Shown: piece by piece, positions 56,915 to 64,000 of the stretch
Layout of the letters: every line of letters begins with the position of its first letter
Numbering within the stretch: position 1 is the stretch's first letter
Origin: Bifidobacterium scardovii JCM 12489 = DSM 13734
GTDB taxonomy: Bacteria; Actinomycetota; Actinomycetes; Actinomycetales; Bifidobacteriaceae
DNA length: 64,000 nucleotides
Assembly: GCF_001042635.1 (NCBI RefSeq)
Contig: NZ_AP012331.1
Coordinates: forward strand, 124,001-188,000
Reading direction: 5' to 3'
Notes under the pieces: generated by a model
What the model saw: only the letters and a program-made list of their open reading frames with translations
The model's database searches: none
What the model was told of the DNA's origin: nothing
Position numbers and translations under genes: made by a program

Positions 56915-58948
56915 ATGACGACGATATGCGCGCCCGACGGGCGCATGCTGTACGGCGGGGACTACAACCCGGAGCAGTGGCCCGAGGAGATCTGGGCCGA
57001 GGACATGAGGCTGTTCAAGGAGGCCTCGATCAACGAGGTCACCCTGAACGTGTTCTCCTGGTCCACGCTGCAGCCCAACGAGGACACCTACGATTTCACG
57101 CGGCTTGACCGCATCGTCCAAACGGTGAGCGACGCGGGCATGAGCATCATCATGGCCACGTCCAACGGCGCGCTGCCCTCATGGCTGTCGCTCGCGCACC
57201 CTGACGTCGAGCGCGTCGATTTCTACGGGCGCAAGCACCGTCAGGGCGAGCGCCACGACGCTTGCCCGAACAGTCCGACGTACCGCCGTCTTTCGGCGGC
57301 GCTCGCCGGCAAGCTCGCCGAACGCTACGGGCATCTGGAGAACGTGGTCGGATGGCATGTGTCCAACGAATACGGCGGATGGTGCTACTGCGAGCGGTGC
57401 GCCGCCGCGTTCCGGCAGTGGCTCGCCGCGCGCTACGGGTCGATCGATGCGCTCAACGAGGCGTGGAACACCGCGTTCTGGAGCGGCACCTTCCATTCGT
57501 TCGACGAGATCGGTCTGCCCGATTTCGCCGGTGACGGCATCGACGGCAACCGTGCGGTGCTGCCGGGATACACGCTGGACTACAAGCGCTTCTTCGGCGA
57601 ATCGATCCGCGAGGCGTACCGCATCGAGAAGGCCGCGATCCGCGAGCACGACGCCGGCACCCCCGTGACCACGAACTTCATGGGACCGTTCGACAACTAC
57701 GATTACCATTCGTGGGACCAGGACCTCGATATCGCCTCGTGGGACTGCTATCCGCAGCGCGACACCAAGCCGTCGAGCACCGCGTTCTGGCACGAGCTGA
57801 TCCGCGGCGTCCGCCATGGGGACCCATTCCTGCTCATGGAGCAGACGCCCAGCCGGCAGAACTGGCAGAATTTCTGCTATCTCAAGGCTCCCGGTCAGAT
57901 GCGCGAGATGAGCTGGCACGCGGTGGCGCACGGTGCCGATTCGGTGCAGTTCTTCCAGCTGCGGCGCTCGCGGGGCGGCTGCGAGAAGTTCCACGGCGCG
58001 GTCATCGACATCGACGGGTCGAACCGCACACGCGTGTTCCGCGAGGTGGCCGATCTCGGCGGCGAGCTGAAGCGGGTCGGCGCGCGGCTGCTTGAATCCC
58101 GCAGCGCGGCGCGGGTGGCGGTGCTGTTCGACTTCCAGAACTGGTGGAGCCTCGAATCCTGCGTCGGCCCGACCCGCAGCCTCGATTATCTGGCCGAATG
58201 CGAGCGGTACTTCGCCGAGTTCGCGCGGCGCAACATCGCCGTCGACGTGGTGCCGGTCGGCGCGGATCTGAGCGGTTACCGGATCGTGCTTGCGCCCTGC
58301 CTGTACATGATGCGCGAGGGCTTGGCGGACCGTCTGCGCGCCTACGTGCGTGGCGGCGGGCGACTGCTGCTGACGACCATGTCGGCGCTGGTCGACGGGA
58401 ACGACAATCTGTTCCAGGGCGAATGCCCGGTGCCGCTGCGCGATGTGGCCGGCGTATGGGCCGAGGAGACCGACGCGCTGCCGCCTGACATCGCCCTGCC
58501 GCTGGTCGGCGGCGCCGCCGATGACGGTGCGGCTCTTGGCTTATGCGGCATGCTGTGCGACATCATGCATCCGGATTCGGATACGCGCGTGCTGGCGCGG
58601 TATGGCGGCGACATGTTCTACGCCGGTACGCCCGCGATCACTGAGCACGTCTTCGGCGACGGTCGTTGCTGGTATGTGGGCACGATGCCGGATGAAGCCG
58701 CCGTGCGCGCCGTGGCCGACGGCATGCTCACCGGGCTGGGCCTTGCCGGGTATGACAGCCCTGAAGGCGTTGAGATCACGTCCCGCGTGGCTGCCGATGG
58801 CACGGTGTTCACCTTTGTGATCAACACCACGGCCCACGCGCAGACGGTGTCGGCGCCCTGCTCCGGTAAGGATCTGCTGGGCGAGGCTTCGGTCAAGGCC
58901 GGCGACGGTGTCGTTGTGGCCCCGTACGGCGTCATGCTGATCGCGTAG
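56915..58948 (+). CDS. GH42 beta-galactosidase
   Basis: 677 residues from ATG 56915. YGGDYNPEQWPEEIWAEDMRLFKEA head, acid/base E152 in GWHVSNEYGG, nucleophile E309 in FLLMEQTPS, zinc-cluster-like CYCERCAAAF, trimerisation domain and a small beta C-terminal domain. Hydrolyses beta-galactosides such as galacto-oligosaccharides. It lies 146 bases after GH1, with a MITE fragment in between that may act as a partial terminator. Confidence 0.94.
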   Translation: MTTICAPDGRMLYGGDYNPEQWPEEIWAEDMRLFKEASINEVTLNVFSWSTLQPNEDTYDFTRLDRIVQTVSDAGMSIIMATSNGALPSWLSLAHPDVERVDFYGRKHRQGERHDACPNSPTYRRLSAALAGKLAERYGHLENVVGWHVSNEYGGWCYCERCAAAFRQWLAARYGSIDALNEAWNTAFWSGTFHSFDEIGLPDFAGDGIDGNRAVLPGYTLDYKRFFGESIREAYRIEKAAIREHDAGTPVTTNFMGPFDNYDYHSWDQDLDIASWDCYPQRDTKPSSTAFWHELIRGVRHGDPFLLMEQTPSRQNWQNFCYLKAPGQMREMSWHAVAHGADSVQFFQLRRSRGGCEKFHGAVIDIDGSNRTRVFREVADLGGELKRVGARLLESRSAARVAVLFDFQNWWSLESCVGPTRSLDYLAECERYFAEFARRNIAVDVVPVGADLSGYRIVLAPCLYMMREGLADRLRAYVRGGGRLLLTTMSALVDGNDNLFQGECPVPLRDVAGVWAEETDALPPDIALPLVGGAADDGAALGLCGMLCDIMHPDSDTRVLARYGGDMFYAGTPAITEHVFGDGRCWYVGTMPDEAAVRAVADGMLTGLGLAGYDSPEGVEITSRVAADGTVFTFVINTTAHAQTVSAPCSGKDLLGEASVKAGDGVVVAPYGVMLIA

Positions 58949-59009
58949 CGATCGGCGCTTTTGCCGCGCGGCGTTCCTGCGTCGCGCGTTTTTTTATTGG
59001 CGCGATCGC

Positions 59010-59560
59010 GCGTCCACCGCGTGGTCAAGGTTTCACGGCGCGGTCAGGGCTCCACGGCGCGGTAATCATTCCACCGCGCGGTAAACCTTCCACCGCGCGG
59101 TAAACCTTCCACCGCGTGGTGTAGAGGAATGGCGGTATTTCGCGGTTTCACCAAAACGAGTTACCGCGCCGTGGAAGTTTCGCCATGTGGTGGAATGATT
59201 GCTGTGCGGTGTTTTTCCATGGCGGCGGTGATTCTTCTGCTGCGTGGTGATCCTTCCACGGCGTGGTGATCCTTCCACGGCGTGGTAATTTCCTCACGGC
59301 GTGGTGATTGGTCCACCGCGTAGTGGCGGGGAATGGCGGTATTTCGCGGTTTTGTCAAAATGGGTTACCGCGTCGTGGGAGTTTTACCACGCGGTGGAAC
59401 CTTTGCTGCGCGGTGGGTGGAAGGTTTACCGCGCGGTGGAAGGTTTGCCGCGTCATGGGGGAAGCGGGCTACGCCGTGAGAAAGCTGGACGCACCATGGG
59501 AAAGCCGGTTGTGCCGCGAGAAGTTGGTTATGCCATGGGGAAGCGTTCGCATGGAGCGGG
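59010..59560. repeat. Long array of ~19-bp palindromic repeats
   Basis: Units like TCCACCGCGCGGTAAACCT recur roughly every 18-20 bases, about 25 times, from (ACC)GCGCGGT-centred to decayed forms (CACGGCGTGGTGATCCTTC). A larger ~200-base period is visible: GAATGGCGGTATTTCGCGGTT occurs at about 59127 and 59331. It fills the gap between the convergent GH42 and ABC exporter genes. No gene inside. Confidence 0.75.
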
Positions 59561-59634
59561 TTCCCCGCGCGAGAACCCGCTTGCCGCACAAGAACCCCTG
59601 CGTAGCCCCCTGCACGCAGCCCCGCACGGCCCGC

Positions 59635-61500
59635 CTACTCCTGCATTTTCTTGAGGTTGTAGAACTTGCCGTGGCGGGCCATGAGAGCGTCGTAGGTGCC
59701 CTCCTCCACGGCCTTGCCGTGCTCCATCACCACAATGCGGTCCGCGTTGCGGATGGTGGACAACCGGTGGGCGACCAAGAATGTGGTGCATTGGCCCATC
59801 ATCTTCTCGATGGCCTCCTGCACCTTCTTCTCGGAGACCGAATCCAGCGCGCTGGTGGCCTCGTCGAACACGATGATGCGCGGATGGCGGATCAGCGCGC
59901 GTGCGATCGCGATGCGCTGGCGCTGCCCGCCGGACAGCGTGCCGCCATGTTCGCCGAGCTGGGTATCGAGGCCGTTGGGCAGGGCATCGACCACGTCGTC
60001 CAAACCGATCTCGCGCACGATGCGCTCCACCTCGGTGGCGTCCACGTCGTCCAGCCCATAGGTGATGTTGTCGCGCAGCGTGCCGGAGAACAGGATGGTG
60101 TTCTGCGGCACGACGGCGATCTGGCTACGGTAGGCGTCGAGGTCCATATTGGCCAGGTCGATGCCGTCCACGGCCACCGATCCGCGTTCGGGCACGCCGA
60201 ATCCGATCAGCAGCTTCAGCAGCGTCGACTTGCCCGAACCGGAATCGCCCACGAGCGCGAGCGATTGGCCGGCCGGCATGCTCAGCGAGAAATCCTTGAG
60301 CACGCGGTGGTACTCGGGGCTGTAGCGAAAATCGACATGCCGGAACTCGACGTCGCCGCGCAGCGGCCCCGGTTCCACGCGGCGGGAGTTGCGCTCGATA
60401 TCGTCGGCCTGCAGGATCTCGCCGATGGACGTGACCGATTCCACGCCCTTGGTCAGCACCGGGTACAGGTTGATCAGGCTGGAGATGCTGTTGACGATCT
60501 GCCCGAAATAGGTCTGGAACAGCACGACGTCGCCGATCTGGATACGTCCGTTCAGCGCCAGATAGGAGGTGAACGCAAGGCACCCCAGCTGGAAGATCTG
60601 GAACACGACCCAGCTGGTGGCTCCGAACAGCCCGTTGACCACGTCCAGCCGCAGGCCGGTATCGTGGATGTGGTTCAGCCGCCGGCTCATGTGGTCGATT
60701 TCGACGTGCTGCAGGCCGTGCGCGCGGGTGACCGGGATCATCTCGATCATCTCGGCGACGGCCGCCTGCGTCTGTTCCATCTGATAGCGGAAGTCGTGGT
60801 TGGACTCGCGGATGGGTTTGCGGAACAGGTACATGGCGATCACGGCCGCCGGCACCGTCAGCGCGAAGAACAGCAGCACGGTTGGGCTGTGCATCGCCGT
60901 GACGACGACGGCGATGGTGATGTCGAGCACGATCAGCGGTAGGCTGCGGTAGGTCTGGTCGAGCAGCACCTCCACGTTCTCGACGTCGCGCATGACCTTG
61001 GACAGCAACCGGCCCGACTGCGTCTCGTTGTGGAACCGGATCGACAGCTGCTGCAGCTTGACCACCAGACTGCCGCGCAACTTGCGTTCGATGCTGCGGT
61101 TGACCCGCCCGAAGTGCAGCGCGTACATCCAGGTGGTGAGCACGTTCTGCAGGATGAACACCAGCGCGATCGCCAGGTTGATCCACAGCTCGCTGATCGT
61201 GTGCTGCTCGGGATAGGTGATGACGTTGATGACGTTGCTGGTGACGATGGGGATGACCCAGACCGGGGACTGCTTGGCGATCAGCCCCAGCGTGGCGATG
61301 GTCAGATCCTTGCCGCTGCCCTTGAAGAACCCGAGCAGGATGTGGACGGGATGACCTGCGTTCCTGCGGTACGTCGCGATGTACTCGGTGAACGACCACG
61401 GGGTGTCGGCCGGAATGCCCTCGGTCCAGATGTCGTCGTCGGTCTCGTAGGCGCCGCCGGTGGCGCCGAACTTCGGCTGGGCGGGCTCCGTTGCGTTCAT
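59635..61500 (-). CDS. ABC exporter, fused membrane and ATPase domains
   Basis: 621 residues from ATG 61500, AAGGAG ten bases upstream. Six spans in the N-terminal ~330 residues, then Walker A GDSGSGKST, Q loop VVPQNTILF, signature LSGGQRQR, Walker B IIVFDEAT, H loop VAHRLSTI. A homodimeric or heterodimeric half-exporter of lipids, peptides or drugs; no partner gene in the window. Divergent from the sugar importer. Confidence 0.93.
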   Translation of the reverse strand: MNATEPAQPKFGATGGAYETDDDIWTEGIPADTPWSFTEYIATYRRNAGHPVHILLGFFKGSGKDLTIATLGLIAKQSPVWVIPIVTSNVINVITYPEQHTISELWINLAIALVFILQNVLTTWMYALHFGRVNRSIERKLRGSLVVKLQQLSIRFHNETQSGRLLSKVMRDVENVEVLLDQTYRSLPLIVLDITIAVVVTAMHSPTVLLFFALTVPAAVIAMYLFRKPIRESNHDFRYQMEQTQAAVAEMIEMIPVTRAHGLQHVEIDHMSRRLNHIHDTGLRLDVVNGLFGATSWVVFQIFQLGCLAFTSYLALNGRIQIGDVVLFQTYFGQIVNSISSLINLYPVLTKGVESVTSIGEILQADDIERNSRRVEPGPLRGDVEFRHVDFRYSPEYHRVLKDFSLSMPAGQSLALVGDSGSGKSTLLKLLIGFGVPERGSVAVDGIDLANMDLDAYRSQIAVVPQNTILFSGTLRDNITYGLDDVDATEVERIVREIGLDDVVDALPNGLDTQLGEHGGTLSGGQRQRIAIARALIRHPRIIVFDEATSALDSVSEKKVQEAIEKMMGQCTTFLVAHRLSTIRNADRIVVMEHGKAVEEGTYDALMARHGKFYNLKKMQE

Positions 61501-61855
61501 GGACGGCATGCTCCTTGTATCGGGGTCGTACGGGTTCGGCCCGTACCGGATCGAGGCGCGCGGGGGATATGCGCCTCATCGCTGCTGTGCTTCTCCCTAG
61601 CGTACCGTGATTCGAAGCATATTGCCTAACCGTTTCAGTAAAACGGCATGTCTTGGGGCGTCATGACTGCAAAAATGGTACAGATTCAGATGATGACACG
61701 CCGTAAGCTCAGCTTGGCCGCAGCACGCCGTCAGCCGTTCGGGCCATTTCCAGCGGCGGCGAAAAGATTGAAATTCCAACGGTTTCAGGCCATATATGAA
61801 GCATGAGAAGCGAGTATTTTCTTCATTGGATGAACATTCTTGTTAACGGAGTTAC

Positions 61856-61892
61856 TTAACCGGTTGACAAACACTCCGGCACGGTGTTATCC
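61856..61892 (+). promoter_or_regulatory. Promoter with overlapping LacI-type operator
   Basis: TTAACCGGTTGA (61856-61867) overlaps a consensus -35 TTGACA (61864-61869). A 17-base spacer leads to TTATCC (61887-61892). A repressor here would block RNA polymerase. The operator resembles the one at 55068, suggesting a common or related regulator. Confidence 0.65.
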
Positions 61893-61905
61893 TGACTATC
61901 AACAA

Positions 61906-61940
61906 CACCGATAAGGCTTGCAACTCAAGGCTTATCGGTG
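61906..61940 (+). other. Hairpin in the 5' leader of the sugar importer
   Basis: CACCGATAAGGCTTG and CAAGGCTTATCGGTG pair over 15 positions with one mismatch around a five-base loop. It starts at or just after the likely transcription start. Could stabilise the mRNA or bind a regulator. Confidence 0.5.
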
Positions 61941-62041
61941 CTGCTCCGCACGTAAGGTCACGGCTGACTTACTGCGTCGGAAAGAGAAATCAGTACGGAA
62001 TTGTTGCCGTTTTCAGTCATCGGCTGGCAAAGGAGACAGAA

Positions 62042-63436
62042 ATGAAAGCATGGAAGAAGATCGTAGCGGCTGCCGTGGCCGGCGTGTGCGCCATCAGCAT
62101 GGCCGCTTGCGGAAGCGGTTCATCTGGTGAAGCCACCGATCTGACCTACGACAAGATCGAGCTGGGCACCACCGGCAAGGACATCAAAACCACCATCAAC
62201 CTGTTCAGCCACCGCACCGATATGCTGCAGGACTCCTACAACGGCACCACCTGGGCCCAGTACATCAAGGAATTCAACAAGCTGTACCCGAACATCACGG
62301 TCAAGGTCGAGGGCGGCACCAACTACGGCGACGCGGCGCTCACCCGCCTGCAGGGCGGCGACTGGGGCGACATGATGATGATCCCGACCGTCGACGCCTC
62401 CGAGCTGCAGAACTACTTCCTGCCGTTCGGCACCGTCGACAACCTGAAGGACGAAGTGCACTACGTGTACGCCCAGCAGTACGACGGCAACGTGTACGGC
62501 ATCTCCTCCACCGGCAACGCCGTCGGCATCGTTTACAACCAGAAGGTCTTCAAGGACGCCGGCATCACCGAGCTGCCGAAGACCCCGGACGAGTTCATCT
62601 CCGACCTCAAGCTCATCAAGGACAAGACCGACGCCACCCCGCTGTACACCAACTACGCGGCCGGCTGGACCATGGGCGCTTGGGACGCCTACATCGGCGG
62701 CACCGCCACCGGCGACGCCAAGTACATGAACCAGGAGCTGCTGCACACCGAGGACCCGTTCTCCGATCCGGGCGACGGCACCCACGCCTACAACGTGTAC
62801 AAGATCCTCTACGACGCCGTGTCCGACGGCCTGATCGAGGACGACTTCTCCACCACCGACTGGGAAGGCTCCAAGTCGCAGATGAACTCCGGCAAGATCG
62901 CCACGATGGTGCTCGGCTCCTGGGCCGTCTCCCAGATCAAGAGCGTGGGCGAGAACGCCGATGACATCGGCTACATGCCGTTCCCGATCTCCGTCGACGG
63001 CAAGCAGTACACCTCCTCCTCCGCCGACTACGCCTACGGCATCAACAAGGACTCCTCCAAGGAGAACCAGGAAGCCTCGATGATCTTCGTCAAGTGGATG
63101 ACCGAGAAGTCCAACTTCTCCATCAACGAGGGCGGCCTGCCGGTCGCCAAGAGCCAGGACGGCGAGCTGCCGGACGTCTACTCCGAGTTCAAGGATGTCA
63201 CCTTCGTCGAGGATGAGCCCGCCGTCAAGGGCGAGGAGGATCTGTTCAACGACCTCAACTCCGACTCCGAGCTCAACATCAACGCCTCCGGCGACGCCCG
63301 CGTCCAGTCCATCGTCGAGAACGCGGCCAACAAGACCAAGTCCTACGACGACCTGGTCAAGGAGTGGAACGAGAAGTGGAACGCCGCGCTGAAGACCGAG
63401 AACTCCGAGGTCAAGTACACCACGGTCGTCAAGTAA
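62042..63436 (+). CDS. Sugar ABC importer substrate-binding lipoprotein
   Basis: 464 residues. Lipoprotein signal with lipobox MAAC (Cys at 23), then a Gly/Ser linker. Family 1 solute-binding pattern: YIKEFNKLYPNITVKVEGGTNYGDAALTRLQGGDWGDMMMIP, DEFISDLKLIKDKTDATPLYTNYA, ILYDAVSDGLIEDDFSTTDWEGSKSQMNSGKIATMVLGSWAVSQIK, MTEKSNFSINEGGLPVAK. Binds an oligosaccharide outside the membrane. GGAG and its position before the permease fit an operon. Confidence 0.93.
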   Translation: MKAWKKIVAAAVAGVCAISMAACGSGSSGEATDLTYDKIELGTTGKDIKTTINLFSHRTDMLQDSYNGTTWAQYIKEFNKLYPNITVKVEGGTNYGDAALTRLQGGDWGDMMMIPTVDASELQNYFLPFGTVDNLKDEVHYVYAQQYDGNVYGISSTGNAVGIVYNQKVFKDAGITELPKTPDEFISDLKLIKDKTDATPLYTNYAAGWTMGAWDAYIGGTATGDAKYMNQELLHTEDPFSDPGDGTHAYNVYKILYDAVSDGLIEDDFSTTDWEGSKSQMNSGKIATMVLGSWAVSQIKSVGENADDIGYMPFPISVDGKQYTSSSADYAYGINKDSSKENQEASMIFVKWMTEKSNFSINEGGLPVAKSQDGELPDVYSEFKDVTFVEDEPAVKGEEDLFNDLNSDSELNINASGDARVQSIVENAANKTKSYDDLVKEWNEKWNAALKTENSEVKYTTVVK

Positions 63437-63589
63437 GCCCCACCGCTTCATCCGCAATCGTCACGGTCGGGCAGTCGTCAGCAACATGCCGGTGGCTGCC
63501 CGCACCCGTTCCGCATAACAATCAATCCGCATGACCCGCCCGGCGCATGACAGCGCCGGCGTGGTGGAAACCACCGAGGAGAAGGATCC

Positions 63590-64000
63590 ATGACCTCGTC
63601 AGCAGCGGGAACGGCAGTCGCCGAGATTCCCGAAAACATTCAGCCAAGGAATTGGCGCAAGACAGGGATTATCGTCGCGTTTTCCGCGATTCCGCTCGCC
63701 CTGCTCGTCTTCTTCACCTACCTGCCGTTCTTCAACATGGTGGGCTACTCGTTCTACAAGATGAAGTACATCGGCACCCCGAAGTGGATCGGCCTGCAGA
63801 ACTACATCGAGGTCTTCACCCGCCCGGACACCCTGTCCTCCCTCAAGCTCAGCCTCTACTACATGGCCGGCGCCCTGATCCAGGTGGCCATCGCGCTGTA
63901 CCTGTCCACGATGCTCGCGTTCAAAGTGCGCGGCGGCGGCTTCTTCAAGGCCGTGTACTTCTTCCCCTACCTCATCAACGGCATCGCGGTCGGCTTCATC
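63590..64000 (+). CDS. Sugar ABC importer permease, MalF-type (partial)
   Basis: The first 137 codons are in the window, from ATG 63590 with GGAGAAGG upstream. The first span, IVAFSAIPLALLVFFTYLPFFNMVGYSFY, is followed by GLQNYIEVFT and further spans, as in MalF/UgpA-type permeases. It continues past the window edge. Part of the importer begun by the binding protein at 62042. Confidence 0.9.
   Translation, partial: MTSSAAGTAVAEIPENIQPRNWRKTGIIVAFSAIPLALLVFFTYLPFFNMVGYSFYKMKYIGTPKWIGLQNYIEVFTRPDTLSSLKLSLYYMAGALIQVAIALYLSTMLAFKVRGGGFFKAVYFFPYLINGIAVGFI

Larger units (their letters stand above)
61501..62041. other. Divergent regulatory region with long importer leader
   Basis: No gene. It includes CTAACCGTTTCAGTAAAACGG near 61627 toward the exporter, the importer promoter at 61856-61892 and a leader hairpin at 61906-61940. 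The AT content is much higher than in flanking genes. Confidence 0.6.

Noticed and set aside
59010..59560. CRISPR array
   Set aside because: Units are contiguous ~19-base palindromes without unique spacers.

Overview
The window reads as a Bifidobacterium chromosome, or a close relative. It is GC-rich with strong G/C at third codon positions. It carries a near-textbook bifidobacterial sucrose phosphorylase with its LacI regulator and transporter, two ilvC copies, GH1 and GH42 glycosidases with LacI-type operators, and several starts that look leaderless. No ribosomal RNA is present. Two tRNAs are seen: Leu-CAG at 11143-11225 on the minus strand and Gly-CCC at 32132-32205.

Region 1 (1-3.0 kb) is ordinary chromosome: a zincin tail, a GNAT acetyltransferase, a hemolysin III protein and an APH(3')-like kinase. 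Region 2 (3.04-11.17 kb) is an integrative element in the 3' end of tRNA-Leu. A tyrosine integrase and an XRE repressor face right. A leftward block holds an AlpA-like HTH protein, a second small DNA-binding protein, a small membrane protein, a primase/helicase-like ATPase, several small ORFs and a lone HK97-type major capsid protein. There is no portal, large terminase, protease or tail gene, so it looks more like a capsid-encoding phage satellite (PICI-like) than a prophage. Just downstream of its ATPase lies a mirror-symmetric array of twelve GTGTCTAC octamers, the best candidate here for an undescribed replication or packaging origin. Region 3 (11.23-12.76 kb) is a degenerate ~52-bp tandem array ending at an IS5-family insertion inside a MITE.

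Region 4 (12.9-31.9 kb) is mostly housekeeping: gamma-glutamyltransferase, tgt, an HtrA-type protease, a P1B-type ATPase carrying in-frame repeat-derived inserts, an adrenodoxin-reductase-type ferredoxin-NADP reductase, a beta-lactamase-fold serine hydrolase and HtpX. It ends in an RpiR regulator, a three-gene Fe/aminoethylphosphonate-type ABC importer and an unusual tyrosine-phosphatase::metallophosphoesterase fusion, which together suggest uptake and cleavage of an organophosphate. Region 5 (32-39 kb) has tRNA-Gly, a Mug/TDG glycosylase, a NodB deacetylase, class II aldolase, purA and two adjacent CrcB fluoride channel genes.

Region 6 (39-44.4 kb) is the sucrose locus (LacI regulator, sucrose phosphorylase, MFS transporter), with the same palindrome in front of the regulator and the phosphorylase. 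Region 7 (44.5-50.5 kb) starts with a small Ile-rich leader peptide and attenuator in front of an MHS-family transporter, followed by two ilvC paralogues that share long identical tracts and flank a Sel1-repeat protein. Region 8 (50.6-59 kb) holds a nucleoside deoxyribosyltransferase and a divergent glycan cluster: sialate-O-acetylesterase-like and CE2-like esterases on one strand, GH1 and GH42 on the other, with a TTAACCGGTTAA operator between. Region 9 (59-64 kb) has a long ~19-bp palindromic repeat array, an ABC exporter, and the start of a sugar ABC importer with a related operator over its -35 box.

Three families of small palindromic elements are scattered through the window and touch genes: one is inside the P-type ATPase, one supplies the stop codon of the uracil glycosylase gene, and one hosts the IS insertion.
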